A stretch of DNA of 64,000 nt from positions 62,001 to 126,000 of the forward strand of contig NZ_MVOC01000022.1 in the NCBI RefSeq assembly GCF_002043095.1. The letters run 5' to 3'. This DNA comes from Mycobacterium sp. AT1 (GTDB lineage Bacteria; Actinomycetota; Actinomycetes; Mycobacteriales; Mycobacteriaceae). Of this stretch, positions 55,912-64,000 are shown piece by piece (positions within the stretch are counted from its first letter, which is position 1; every line of letters begins with the position of its first letter). The translations under genes were made by a program, and so were the position numbers. Below the pieces are notes generated by a model. That model searched no databases. It saw only the letters and a program-made list of their open reading frames with translations, and was not told the DNA's origin.

Positions 55912-56885
55912 AGGTGATGACGGCGCTGTTTGGTCCGACCGACGTCGTCGAACGAGCGGCGCTGCTGCGGGAGGCCGGCGCCTCCGGAGTGTTCACGTTC
56001 GAGGGTCCGCGCGAGGTCTTCACCCCGCTGGTGCTGGCGTCGACCGTCAAGGGCCTTGACCTGATGACCAACGTGGCGATCGCGTTGCCCCGCAATCCGA
56101 TTCAGCTGGCGCACCAGGCCAACGACCTCCAGGAGATCTCCGAAGGGCGTTTCATCCTCGGGCTCGGCACCCAGATCCGGGCGCAGATCGAGAAGCGCTA
56201 CGGCGCCGAGTTCGACCACCCGGTGGCCCGGATCAAGGAGATGGTGGGCGCGTTGCGGGCGATCTTCGCCACCTGGAACGACGGCGAGCGACTCGACTTC
56301 CGTGGTGAGTACTTCCGGCACACCTTGATGACGCCGACTTTCAACCCTGGCCCCAACCCGTTCGGGCCGCCACCGATCTACCTCGGCGCACTGGGTCCGC
56401 GGATGACCCGTGCGACGGCGGAAGTGGCCGACGGTCTGCTGGTGATGCCGTTCGGCTCCAAGAAGTACCTCCACGAGAGGACCATGCCCGCCGTCCGGGA
56501 AGGATTGGCGGCCGCGGGACGAGGTGCCGACGACCTCGCGGTGGTACCCGAGATCATCGTGTCGGTCGGGGAGGACCATTCGTCGACGCGAATGCTGTTG
56601 GCGTTCTACGGTTCCACGCCCGCCTATCGGCCGGTGCTCGACGCGCACGGCTGGGGTGACCTGCAACCCGAACTCAACGCCATGTCCAAGCAGGGCCGGT
56701 GGCAGGAGATGTCCACGTTGATCGACGACGAGGTGCTCCACACCATCGCCGCCTGCGGCACCCCGGCGGAGGTGGCCGCGCACATCAGGGACCGCGTCGA
56801 CGGCGTCTCCGACCGCATTTGCCTGTATCAGCCAGGACCCATCGCCGTCGACGCGTTGGCCGAGATCATCGACGCGTTGGGCTGA
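55908..56885 (+). CDS. LLM-class F420-dependent oxidoreductase
   Basis: Luciferase-like TIM-barrel oxidoreductase of 325 aa. MTNVAIALPRNPIQLAHQANDLQEISEGRFILGLGTQ is the family hallmark and PPPIYLGALGPRMTRATAEVADGLLV is also diagnostic. It resembles the MSMEG_2256-type F420 group of mycobacteria. The substrate is unknown. GTG 55908 overlaps the preceding stop (GTGA), and the dikinase-like gene starts 4 bp after its end. Confidence 0.88.
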   Translation: MKVMTALFGPTDVVERAALLREAGASGVFTFEGPREVFTPLVLASTVKGLDLMTNVAIALPRNPIQLAHQANDLQEISEGRFILGLGTQIRAQIEKRYGAEFDHPVARIKEMVGALRAIFATWNDGERLDFRGEYFRHTLMTPTFNPGPNPFGPPPIYLGALGPRMTRATAEVADGLLVMPFGSKKYLHERTMPAVREGLAAAGRGADDLAVVPEIIVSVGEDHSSTRMLLAFYGSTPAYRPVLDAHGWGDLQPELNAMSKQGRWQEMSTLIDDEVLHTIAACGTPAEVAAHIRDRVDGVSDRICLYQPGPIAVDALAEIIDALG

Positions 56886-56888
56886 CGG

Positions 56889-59255
56889 ATGCGCACCACC
56901 ACGATCGAATTCGACGACGTCGTCGACGACCGCTTCGGCGGAAAGGCGTGGGGACTGGCCGAGCTGACGAGGCTAGGGCACTCCGTCCCAACGGGTTTCG
57001 TCGTCACCGGCGTCTCGCAGTCGTCCCTTCCCGACGAGGTGACCGAGCGCTTCGCCCGAATGCAGGGACCGGTGGCCGTCCGGTCGTCCGCCACCGGAGA
57101 GGACGGTGCCGAGCACTCGTTCGCCGGGCAGTACGACACCGTCCTCGGCGTCGTAACGCCCGAGGACTTCGCCGCCGCCGTCGGTCGGTGTGCCGTCTCT
57201 GCCGGATCCGACCGGGCCACCGCCTACGGCGGTGCCGACCCCGTCGAAATGCACGTGGTCGTCCAACGGATGGTCGACGCCCGCGCGGCAGGGGTGGTGT
57301 TCACCGCGGACCCGACGACCGGTCGCCGCGATCTCCTGGTGATCGACGCCATCGCCGGTTTGGGGGAGGCGCTCGTCGACGGGTCGGCCGTCTCCGACCA
57401 CCTCGTGCTGACCTCGGATGGCACCCAGGCGGTGCGCGACGTCGGGGAGATCCCCGTGCTGAGCGACGACGAGGTGGCCCAAATCCGTGCTGGCGCTCTG
57501 CAGGCCGCGGCGCACTGGGGTCGACCGATGGATCTGGAATGGGCGGTCGACCAGGCTGGCCGGCTCTGGTGGCTGCAGGCCAGACCCGTCACCACCCTGC
57601 CCGGTGACCTCAACGAGATGGACACCCCGGTCACCGGCGCCACCGACGTCTACACCCGGTGCAACATCGGCGAGATGATGCCGGGCGCCTTCTGCCCGCT
57701 CACCGCGTCGGTCTCGGGGCACGCCATCGACTACGCGATGCAGATGACGCAGGTGGTGGCCCGCGCGCAGCCCCGCTACGAGACGCCGTGGCGCCAGGTC
57801 GGGTACTTCTACGGGCACATGTTCCTGAACATGACCGAGGGTACGGGCCTGAGCTCGGGCATCCTCGGCAACTCCCTCGAGCAGTTCTCCATGTCGATCT
57901 GCGGCCGGGTGGTCGACGAACTCGAGCCCAAACCGCCAAAGCCGTTCGCCGACAAGCTGGTCAACACGGTCCGGCTGACCTCGCACGCGCTGTCCGCCGG
58001 ACCGGCGATCCGGCGGCTCGGCCAGCAGATCGCCGCCTATCCGATCCCCACCGGCCGCGACGCCGAAGAGATTCTGCGACAACTGGAGTCGGGCGTCGAG
58101 CTGTACTGTCACGTCACCCTGGTCCACGTCCGGTCCTCGTCGCGCGCGGCGGTCGGCGCGAACGTCCTCGAGAGCTACCTGGTGCGCCAGGCGGTGAAGG
58201 ACGGTCGCGACGAGAGCGAGGGCCAGGCCGAAGCCGCGCGGCTGATGGCCGGCGCTTCCGACGTGGAGAGCGCGCTGATGGTCGAGGAGCTGCACCAGGT
58301 GGTGCGGAAGGTCGCGGCCGACGACACCGCCACCGGGTGGTTCCTGGCCGAGGCGCCTGCGCAGGTTTTGACGCGGCTGAGGAGCGAACCCGGTCCGGGC
58401 GGAGTTGCGTTGCGCGAGTTCCTCATTCGACACGGGCACCGTGGCTACCGCGAACTGTGCATGCGAGACCCCGCGTGGGCGCAGGACGCCGAGGGACTCG
58501 GGTCGATGATGCAGGCCATGGTGCAGTCGGCCCGCGACTCAACAGGGGAGCAGCCCCCTCGGCGACGCGTCGACGTCCCCGCCTCCCGGACCGTCCGGCT
58601 GCTCGCCCGCCTGGCGCAGGGCGGCGCGCGCGGACGCGAGGAGACCAAGTCGAAGATGGCGTCGATGGCGCACCGCCTCAAACTCGGGTACCACCACCTG
58701 GGTGAGGTGCTGGCTGCCTCGGGGCGCCTGCCCGACGCCGACCTGGTCTTCTTCTTCGACCGCGCGGAGCTGCGCCGGGTGGTGGGCGACGCCGACGTCG
58801 CCGAGCTCGTCCACCGGGCGCGGCAGCGCCGGGAAGCGCTTGCCTTCCAGCAGGCGTTGGAGTTCGACGACGTCTCCGTCGGACGGCCCGCCCCCATCCT
58901 GTCTCGAGCGCCGGGCACCATCACCGACGACGAGATCCTGGGGCGACCCGCAAGTCGTGGGATCGCGGAAGGCGTTGTCCGGGTGGCAAAGTCGATTCAG
59001 GACGCGCGTGACGTCCAGCGCGGGGAGATCCTGGTCGCGCCCGTCACCGACGTGGGGTGGACGCCGTACTTCACCGTGATCGCCGCGCTGGTCACCGACA
59101 TCGGCAGCTCGGTGTCGCACGGCGCCGTCGTCGCGCGGGAGTACGGATTGCCCTGCGTCGTCAACACGTTGGTGGCCACGCAGGTGCTCAAGACCGGCGA
59201 CCGTGTCCGGGTGGACGGCGACCGGGGATTGGTCACCCGGCTGGAGTCGAACTAG
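56889..59255 (+). CDS. PEP-synthase/rifampin-phosphotransferase-like dikinase
   Basis: 788-aa protein with an N-terminal ATP-grasp (FGGKAWGLAELTRLGHSVPTGF, VAVRSSATGEDGAEHSFAGQYDT, residues 1-240), a long helical middle region (about 250-670), and a C-terminal phosphohistidine swivel domain DIGSSVSHGAVVAREYGLP with His744. There is no PEP-binding TIM barrel, so it is not a true PEP synthase or PPDK. The order ATP-grasp, substrate domain, His domain is that of rifampin phosphotransferases and phenylphosphate-synthase-like enzymes. It probably transfers the beta-phosphate of ATP to an unknown acceptor. Resistance function is not implied by sequence alone. Confidence 0.85.
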   Translation: MRTTTIEFDDVVDDRFGGKAWGLAELTRLGHSVPTGFVVTGVSQSSLPDEVTERFARMQGPVAVRSSATGEDGAEHSFAGQYDTVLGVVTPEDFAAAVGRCAVSAGSDRATAYGGADPVEMHVVVQRMVDARAAGVVFTADPTTGRRDLLVIDAIAGLGEALVDGSAVSDHLVLTSDGTQAVRDVGEIPVLSDDEVAQIRAGALQAAAHWGRPMDLEWAVDQAGRLWWLQARPVTTLPGDLNEMDTPVTGATDVYTRCNIGEMMPGAFCPLTASVSGHAIDYAMQMTQVVARAQPRYETPWRQVGYFYGHMFLNMTEGTGLSSGILGNSLEQFSMSICGRVVDELEPKPPKPFADKLVNTVRLTSHALSAGPAIRRLGQQIAAYPIPTGRDAEEILRQLESGVELYCHVTLVHVRSSSRAAVGANVLESYLVRQAVKDGRDESEGQAEAARLMAGASDVESALMVEELHQVVRKVAADDTATGWFLAEAPAQVLTRLRSEPGPGGVALREFLIRHGHRGYRELCMRDPAWAQDAEGLGSMMQAMVQSARDSTGEQPPRRRVDVPASRTVRLLARLAQGGARGREETKSKMASMAHRLKLGYHHLGEVLAASGRLPDADLVFFFDRAELRRVVGDADVAELVHRARQRREALAFQQALEFDDVSVGRPAPILSRAPGTITDDEILGRPASRGIAEGVVRVAKSIQDARDVQRGEILVAPVTDVGWTPYFTVIAALVTDIGSSVSHGAVVAREYGLPCVVNTLVATQVLKTGDRVRVDGDRGLVTRLESN

Positions 59256-59302
59256 TCCCGAGATCGTCCACGCGCGGGGCCTGCGGGGTGCACCATGGTC
59301 CG

Positions 59303-60004
59303 ATGGACGTCTCAACCTGCACTGCCCTCGTCACCGGTGCCAACCGTGGTCTCGGTCGACACTTCGCCCTCGAGCTGCTCGCGCGCGGGGCCAAGGTGTA
59401 TGCCGCGGCGCGCAATCCGGACTCGGTCGACGTCGACGGTGCCATTCCCCTTGCCGTCGACGTCACCGATCCGGCGTCGGTGGCCGCAGCAGCCGAGCGC
59501 GCCGGTGACGTGACTCTGCTGGTCAACAATGCCGGGATCGCGGCGGACGTAAACCTGCTGACCGGCGAGCTCGACGGCGCACGCCGTGAGATGGAGACCA
59601 ACTACTTCGGCACGCTGTCGATGGTTCGGGCGTTCGCCCCGGTGATCGAGGCCAACGGCGGCGGCGGAATCCTCAACGTGTTGTCGGTGCTGTCCTGGGT
59701 GAGCACCCCCGACCACAGTGGGTACTGCGCCTCGAAGTCGGCGGCGTGGTCGATGACCAACGCGGTGCGGCTCCAGCTGGCTGAGCGCGGAATCGTGGTG
59801 ACCGCACTGCACGTCGGCCTGATGGACACCGACATGGGGGCGATCTTCGACGCGCCCAAATCCGATCCCGCCGTCGTCGCGGCTCTTGCGGTCGACGCGG
59901 TCGCGGCCGGGGACTACGAGCTGCTCGCCGACGACACCAGTCGTGCGGTTCGCGCCGGGTTCGCGGGCGGCGTGGAAGCCCTCTATCCGCAGCTGGCCAA
60001 ATGA
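59303..60004 (+). CDS. short-chain dehydrogenase/reductase
   Basis: SDR of 233 aa with TGANRGLGRHFALEL, LLVNNAGIAADVN, a Ser in LNVLSVLSWVS and YCASKSAAWS. The compact length lacks long C-terminal extensions. ATG 59303 is used; an ATG at 59294 would overlap the upstream region but is out of frame. It lies 47 bp after the dikinase-like gene and 10 bp before the dehalogenase-like gene, in the same direction, so it is part of the operon. Substrate unknown. Confidence 0.85.
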   Translation: MDVSTCTALVTGANRGLGRHFALELLARGAKVYAAARNPDSVDVDGAIPLAVDVTDPASVAAAAERAGDVTLLVNNAGIAADVNLLTGELDGARREMETNYFGTLSMVRAFAPVIEANGGGGILNVLSVLSWVSTPDHSGYCASKSAAWSMTNAVRLQLAERGIVVTALHVGLMDTDMGAIFDAPKSDPAVVAALAVDAVAAGDYELLADDTSRAVRAGFAGGVEALYPQLAK

Positions 60005-60014
60005 TCACCATCTG

Positions 60015-60974
60015 ATGGGGATCCTGCGAACCCCCGACGACCGATTCGCCGACCTGCCCGGGTTCCCATACCCACCCAACTACGTGCAGGTGCAGACCCG
60101 CAAGCTCGACCCGGTCCGGATGCACTACGTGGACGCCGGGCCCAGGGACGGGCCGGTGGTGCTGCTGATGCACGGCCAACCCACGTGGTCCTACCTGTAC
60201 CGCAAGGTGATCCCGGTCCTGGTCGACGCCGGTCTGCGAGTCGTGGCACCCGACAACATCGGGTACGGCCGGTCCGACAAGCTCACCGACGCAACCGATT
60301 ACACGTTCGCCCGCCACGTCGACTGGCTGCACGGCCTCGTCACGACGCTGGACTTGGGCGACGTCACCCTCGTCGCACAGGACTGGGGCGGGCCACTCGG
60401 CCTGAGCGTGTTGGCGCGCGACGAAGGCCGCTTCGCGCGCGTCGTGGCCGCCAACACCATCCTGCACACGTGCGATCCCGCGTTGGAGGGCGAGCTCGAG
60501 TGGGCCCATCACGGGGTGGGAGACGGCCGAATGATGTTGCAGGAGACGCTGCTCGACTACGTGGCGTTCTACCAGCGGGCGCCGAAGATCGTGCCCAGCT
60601 TCTTCCTCGACGCGGTGGCCGGACCGCTGCCAGCGAACGTGCTGGCCGCTTACGACGCGCCGTTTCCGGACCGGTCCTACACGGCCGGCCTCCGCCAACT
60701 GATCGCCCTGATTCCGTTGACGCGCAACGACCCTGGGGCCGCCATCGGCCGTGACACCATGGCGGTGCTCGAACGGTGGCACAAGCCGTTCCTCACCGCC
60801 TACTCCGACGGCGACCCCGCGACCAGGGGCTGGGATCGGGTGTTTCAGCGGCGAGTGCCCGGTGCGAGCGGGCAGAACCACGTGACGATCACAGGCGCGG
60901 GCCACTTCGTTCAGGAACAACGCGGCGAGGAACTCGGCCGGATCGTGGCGGACTTCGTCGCCCTCAGCTGCTAG
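60015..60974 (+). CDS. haloalkane dehalogenase-like alpha/beta-hydrolase
   Basis: Hydrolase of 319 aa resembling M. tuberculosis DhmA (Rv2296) along its whole length, including RTPDDRF, MHYVD and HGxPTWSYLYR. The nucleophile is Asp123 in VAQDWGGP, followed by the halide-binding Trp124; the catalytic acid lies in SDGDPAT and the His in GAGHFVQEQ. The oxyanion segment is HGQP instead of HGEP or HGNP, leaving the second halide-stabilising residue unusual. It could be a true dehalogenase or an epoxide-hydrolase-like enzyme. Confidence 0.8.
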   Translation: MGILRTPDDRFADLPGFPYPPNYVQVQTRKLDPVRMHYVDAGPRDGPVVLLMHGQPTWSYLYRKVIPVLVDAGLRVVAPDNIGYGRSDKLTDATDYTFARHVDWLHGLVTTLDLGDVTLVAQDWGGPLGLSVLARDEGRFARVVAANTILHTCDPALEGELEWAHHGVGDGRMMLQETLLDYVAFYQRAPKIVPSFFLDAVAGPLPANVLAAYDAPFPDRSYTAGLRQLIALIPLTRNDPGAAIGRDTMAVLERWHKPFLTAYSDGDPATRGWDRVFQRRVPGASGQNHVTITGAGHFVQEQRGEELGRIVADFVALSC

Positions 60975-61049
60975 ACAGCGATCAAACAGCGCGCCCTGGC
61001 AACCTCATTGGTAATTCGTCGACGCGCGGCGAGCTGTCAGGAGGTGAGG

Positions 61050-62147
61050 GTGACCACCGTGTCCCGCCTCGTCGTCACGATGCTGACCGTGGCCGCGCTT
61101 GTCGCCGGTGGGTGCGGGGTCGCCGCGCTTCGGGTCTCGGGTACCGACAGCGCCATGGCCAAGCTCGCCGAATGGGGCCGTAGCCACGGCTTCAACGACG
61201 AAGTCACCTGGCTGGAGAAGCAGGTGTACCTCCGCAATCAGCCCGCCCTAGGCGGTGAACCGCCCGGCGGCATTCGGCCCGCGGCCGGAGCCGTACCCCA
61301 GGCTTCCGGCTCGGCGACCCTGCCATCCACACCCCTGGCGCCGCTGAGCGATGACTCTCCGCTGCCCGGCGAGGGCACCTGGCACACGGTGGTGACCGCG
61401 CACGGCAAGCCCGCGGTCCAGGTGGCGGCCCTGCGCCCCGACGGTCAACACACCTCGTTCGTGGTCGGCGTGCTGCGGATGGACCCCGCCCTGGTGCGCG
61501 GTGAACTGCGGCCCGGCACCACCGATCCCGGTGGCACGTGGTCGGCGTCGCCCTCGCTGACCCCCGCCGACAGGACCGACGTCGCGGTCGCGTTCAACGG
61601 CGGCTTTCGGCTCACCGATCCCAGCCGTCCCGGCTATTTCAGCCACGGGCGCACCGTGACCCGGTTGGTCGACGGCGAAGCCAGCCTTTTGCTGAGGGCC
61701 GACGGCACCGCCGACGTCGGACGGTGGAATCAGGAGGTTCGGATGGCGCCCGACGTGGTCAGCGTCAGGCAGAACCTGGTGCCCCTCGTCGACGGCGGCG
61801 CGCTGAACCAGACCTGCGCCACCGGCGGTACCAAGGAGTGGGGCACGACCATCGGTCAGACCGCCTTCATCCATCGGTCCGGATTCGGCGTCACCGCAAG
61901 CGGAGTCGAGGTCTACGTGGCAGGCCCGGCTCTGTCGGTCTGCACGCTGGGGCGCATCCTGCAGGACGCCGGCGTCGTCCGAGGCATGGAACTCGACATC
62001 AACCCGGACTGGGTGAGCGGGGCGTACTTCCATCCGCGACCCGGCGGTCCGCCGCAGGGTTTCGCGCTCTTCCCCGACGAGAAGGTCTCGCCGCAGCACT
62101 ACCTCAGACCGTCCTCGCGCGACTGGTTCGCCTGGTTCACCCGCTGA
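61050..62147 (+). CDS. exported phosphodiester glycosidase-domain protein (NAGPA/DUF2233-like)
   Basis: 365-aa protein with an N-terminal hydrophobic segment (VVTMLTVAALVAGGCGVAAL) that is either a lipoprotein signal or a membrane anchor, a Pro-rich stretch at about 60-100, and then the phosphodiester glycosidase domain with VAVAFNGGFRL, RQNLVPLVDGGALNQ and MELDINPDWVSG. The family hydrolyses N-acetylglucosamine phosphodiesters in some members. GTG 61050 follows AGGAGG. Its 3' end is 3 bp from the convergent permease gene. Confidence 0.85.
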   Translation: MTTVSRLVVTMLTVAALVAGGCGVAALRVSGTDSAMAKLAEWGRSHGFNDEVTWLEKQVYLRNQPALGGEPPGGIRPAAGAVPQASGSATLPSTPLAPLSDDSPLPGEGTWHTVVTAHGKPAVQVAALRPDGQHTSFVVGVLRMDPALVRGELRPGTTDPGGTWSASPSLTPADRTDVAVAFNGGFRLTDPSRPGYFSHGRTVTRLVDGEASLLLRADGTADVGRWNQEVRMAPDVVSVRQNLVPLVDGGALNQTCATGGTKEWGTTIGQTAFIHRSGFGVTASGVEVYVAGPALSVCTLGRILQDAGVVRGMELDINPDWVSGAYFHPRPGGPPQGFALFPDEKVSPQHYLRPSSRDWFAWFTR

Positions 62148-62150
62148 CGG

Positions 62151-64000
62151 TCAGTCGGCGCTGATGGCCTCGACGATGTCGAGCCGCGCTGCCCGCACGG
62201 CGGGCGGTATGGAGCCGAGGAGGCAGATCGCCAGCGCCCCAAGTCCAATGGCGATCATCGACGGCTTCGGCTCCCACGCGACGTCGATGCTGAGGACGTT
62301 CGTCAACGCGACGGACGTCAGGTATTGGATTGCGGCGCCGAGGATTAGGCCGAGCACGGCACCGACGATGCCGATGCCCGCGGCCTCGGCCAGAATGGCC
62401 TTGAGGGTGAACGCCCTCGTCGCGCCGATCGCCCGGAGCACGCCGATCTCGCGGCGCCGGTCCAGGACCGACAGCATCAAGGTGTTCAGCAGCGTCACGG
62501 CGGAGACCAGGACGACGATCCACGCGATGACGGTGATGACGGCGATCACCTGATCGAGTGCGCTGGCCACGCCGTCTAGGGCCTCGTCACCCGAGTAGAC
62601 GAAGGTCTCCGGGGAGACGATCTTGCGAATCGCCGCCGTCACCGCGGCCGGGTCGGCGCCGGGGGCGAGCGTGACCTCCAGGTCGCTCGCCCCGGCGCGG
62701 TCGAACCAGCCCTGCATGGCGTCCAGGCTCATCGCGACGGTGCCCGTCATCCCAGAGAAGTACGGGACCAGCGCGAGCACCCGAACGGTGCGTGAACCGG
62801 TGGGGGTCTGCAACGTGATCTGGTCGCCCGCAACTACGTTCATGGACTTTCCGAGGTCACGCGACAGCGCCACGCCGTCGCCGGCAAGCAGTTTCTTGCG
62901 GTCGGCGGGCGCCAGGGACGTGTAGATGTCGCGGTGGGAATCCGCGGCGATGCCGAGCAGCATCACGCGGGCGTCGCCGACGGTGGCGAAGGCCATCTGA
63001 TCCGGGACGACGCGTTCGACGCCGGGGACGGCGGCGACGTCGGCCGCCGTGGTCGGTGGCAGCAGCGTCGACGAGTAGTCGGTGGCAGCAGCCGAGCTGA
63101 CCCACACGTCCGCGTCGGCGATGGAGGCGAAGGACGCGACCGTGGAGTCGACGGCGTTGCCGGTCGCCCCGGTGACCGCGACCGTGGTGACCACGGCGGT
63201 CAGCACCGTCATCATCGCGACCCACATGCGGCGCGGGGCGCGCTCGATGGTCGCCGCACCGAGCACGCCGGCCGGTCCGAACAGCCGGGCCACCGCGGCG
63301 GCCACCTTGATGATGAGCCCAGAGAAGGCGAAGCACAGCGCGCTGAACCCGATGAACGACAACGCTATCGACGCGATGGCGATCTGCCCGAGATCGGCGG
63401 TGACGACGCCGACGGTGACGGCCAACAGCGCCGTCCCCCCGATTCCCGCGGCGATCCTGAGCCGTCGCGAGCCGGGGTCGGCGGCCGTTGCACCGTTCGG
63501 TGCCAACGCCTCGATCGGTGCGACGGTGTGGATCTGCCGGGCGGCCAATGCCGAGGCGCTGACGCTGGCGAGGACACACGCGGCGACGGTCAGCGGCACC
63601 ACCCACAGCGGAAGCACGTACTCCAGCCGGGCGTCGAGCGTCTGCACCAGCGTCGACGGCAGCTCCCCAATGGCGAAGTAGCCGATCAGGATTCCGAACG
63701 CCGACCCGATGAGACCGCCAAGGAAACCGACCAGCGCGGCTTCGGCCAGCATGTCGGACATGATGGTTCGTCGGCGACCGCCGAGTGCGCGCATCGTGGA
63801 GATGACGGGCCGTCGCTGGGCGATCGCGATGCTCATGGCGTTGTAGCTCAGGAATGCGGCCACCACCAGGGACACCGAGGCGGCCAGCAGCGTCATCGCC
63901 TGCAGGATGGCGAACGAGCTACTCGCCTGCGCGGCGCGGAAACTCGGCGTCGCGACCACCGCCCGGCCCTGAAGCGCCGTCGTCACCCCGGCTCGCACCG
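62151..64000 (-). CDS. FtsX-type ABC transporter permease (partial, N-terminus off the right edge)
   Basis: At least 616 residues of a MacB/FtsX-family permease. Two FtsX-like modules are present, each with membrane helices; the first has a periplasmic loop with IADADVWVSSAAATDYSS and VPGVERVVPDQMAFATV, and the last helices include VIAWIVVLVSAVTLLNTLMLSVLDRRREIGVLRAIGA, the signature of the FtsX domain. The start lies beyond the window, and an ATP-binding partner is expected there. Probable role: export of a lipid or glycolipid, unconfirmed. Confidence 0.85.
   Translation of the reverse strand, partial: VRAGVTTALQGRAVVATPSFRAAQASSSFAILQAMTLLAASVSLVVAAFLSYNAMSIAIAQRRPVISTMRALGGRRRTIMSDMLAEAALVGFLGGLIGSAFGILIGYFAIGELPSTLVQTLDARLEYVLPLWVVPLTVAACVLASVSASALAARQIHTVAPIEALAPNGATAADPGSRRLRIAAGIGGTALLAVTVGVVTADLGQIAIASIALSFIGFSALCFAFSGLIIKVAAAVARLFGPAGVLGAATIERAPRRMWVAMMTVLTAVVTTVAVTGATGNAVDSTVASFASIADADVWVSSAAATDYSSTLLPPTTAADVAAVPGVERVVPDQMAFATVGDARVMLLGIAADSHRDIYTSLAPADRKKLLAGDGVALSRDLGKSMNVVAGDQITLQTPTGSRTVRVLALVPYFSGMTGTVAMSLDAMQGWFDRAGASDLEVTLAPGADPAAVTAAIRKIVSPETFVYSGDEALDGVASALDQVIAVITVIAWIVVLVSAVTLLNTLMLSVLDRRREIGVLRAIGATRAFTLKAILAEAAGIGIVGAVLGLILGAAIQYLTSVALTNVLSIDVAWEPKPSMIAIGLGALAICLLGSIPPAVRAARLDIVEAISAD

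Overview
The window is high-GC actinobacterial chromosome, and gene order identifies it as a Mycobacterium or Mycolicibacterium. From about 1.45 to 32.3 kb it follows the order I recall for M. tuberculosis Rv2525c to Rv2498c: a decayed Rv2525c homologue, fas, acpS, an M20 peptidase, bcp, a DUF3618 protein, the L,D-transpeptidase ldtB, orn, a HerA-like ATPase, mycolate reductase cmrA, an MFS protein, an MmpS-like protein, a TetR repressor and accD1-accA1-fadE19-maoC-citE. These identifications rest on recalled family sequences; no database search was run.

Layout. 0-1.4 kb: end of a polyamine-type ABC transporter locus, minus strand. 1.45-12.3 kb: an Rv2525c-like pseudogene, then type I fatty acid synthase (3079 aa) and the enzyme that loads its carrier domain. 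12.3-24.3 kb: housekeeping and cell-wall genes, tRNA-Lys(CTT), tRNA-His(GTG), a broken Fic gene, a methyltransferase, a DUF2510 protein, a cupin and a deazaflavin-reductase-like protein. 24.3-33.7 kb: small membrane proteins and a leucine/branched-chain acyl-CoA catabolic operon behind a TetR regulator and a GATC-centred palindrome.

33.9-52.0 kb is an accessory catabolic island and the most interesting part. A plus-strand operon encodes a CYP108-like P450, its ferredoxin reductase and [2Fe-2S] ferredoxin, an aryl-alcohol-type dehydrogenase and an aldehyde dehydrogenase. A tightly overlapping minus-strand operon encodes an ACMSD-type decarboxylase, a LigB-type extradiol dioxygenase, a meta-cleavage hydrolase, Rieske dioxygenase alpha and beta subunits, a dihydrodiol dehydrogenase and the hydratase, acetaldehyde dehydrogenase and aldolase of the lower meta pathway. 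A LuxR/GAF regulator, a GntR/FCD regulator and an acyl-CoA ligase complete it. Read together this is a p-cymene/p-cumate-like route: a ring methyl is oxidised to a carboxylate by the P450, ADH and ALDH; 2,3-dioxygenation, dehydrogenation, meta cleavage, decarboxylation and hydrolysis follow; and the released acid (isobutyrate if the substrate is p-cumate) is activated by the ligase. The exact substrate is inferred.

52.0-54.7 kb: a FadD-type ligase and a TetR regulator. 54.8-61.0 kb: an uncharacterised TetR-flanked operon with a lipocalin-like protein, an F420-type LLM oxidoreductase, a rifampin-phosphotransferase-like dikinase, an SDR and a haloalkane-dehalogenase-like hydrolase. 61.0-64.0 kb: an exported phosphodiester-glycosidase-like protein and an FtsX-type permease whose N-terminus lies beyond the right edge.

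Thirteen genes outside the island have a TANNNT-like hexamer 6-8 nt before the start codon, the mycobacterial leaderless arrangement. Unit-leading island genes instead carry strong AAGGAG-type ribosome binding sites.
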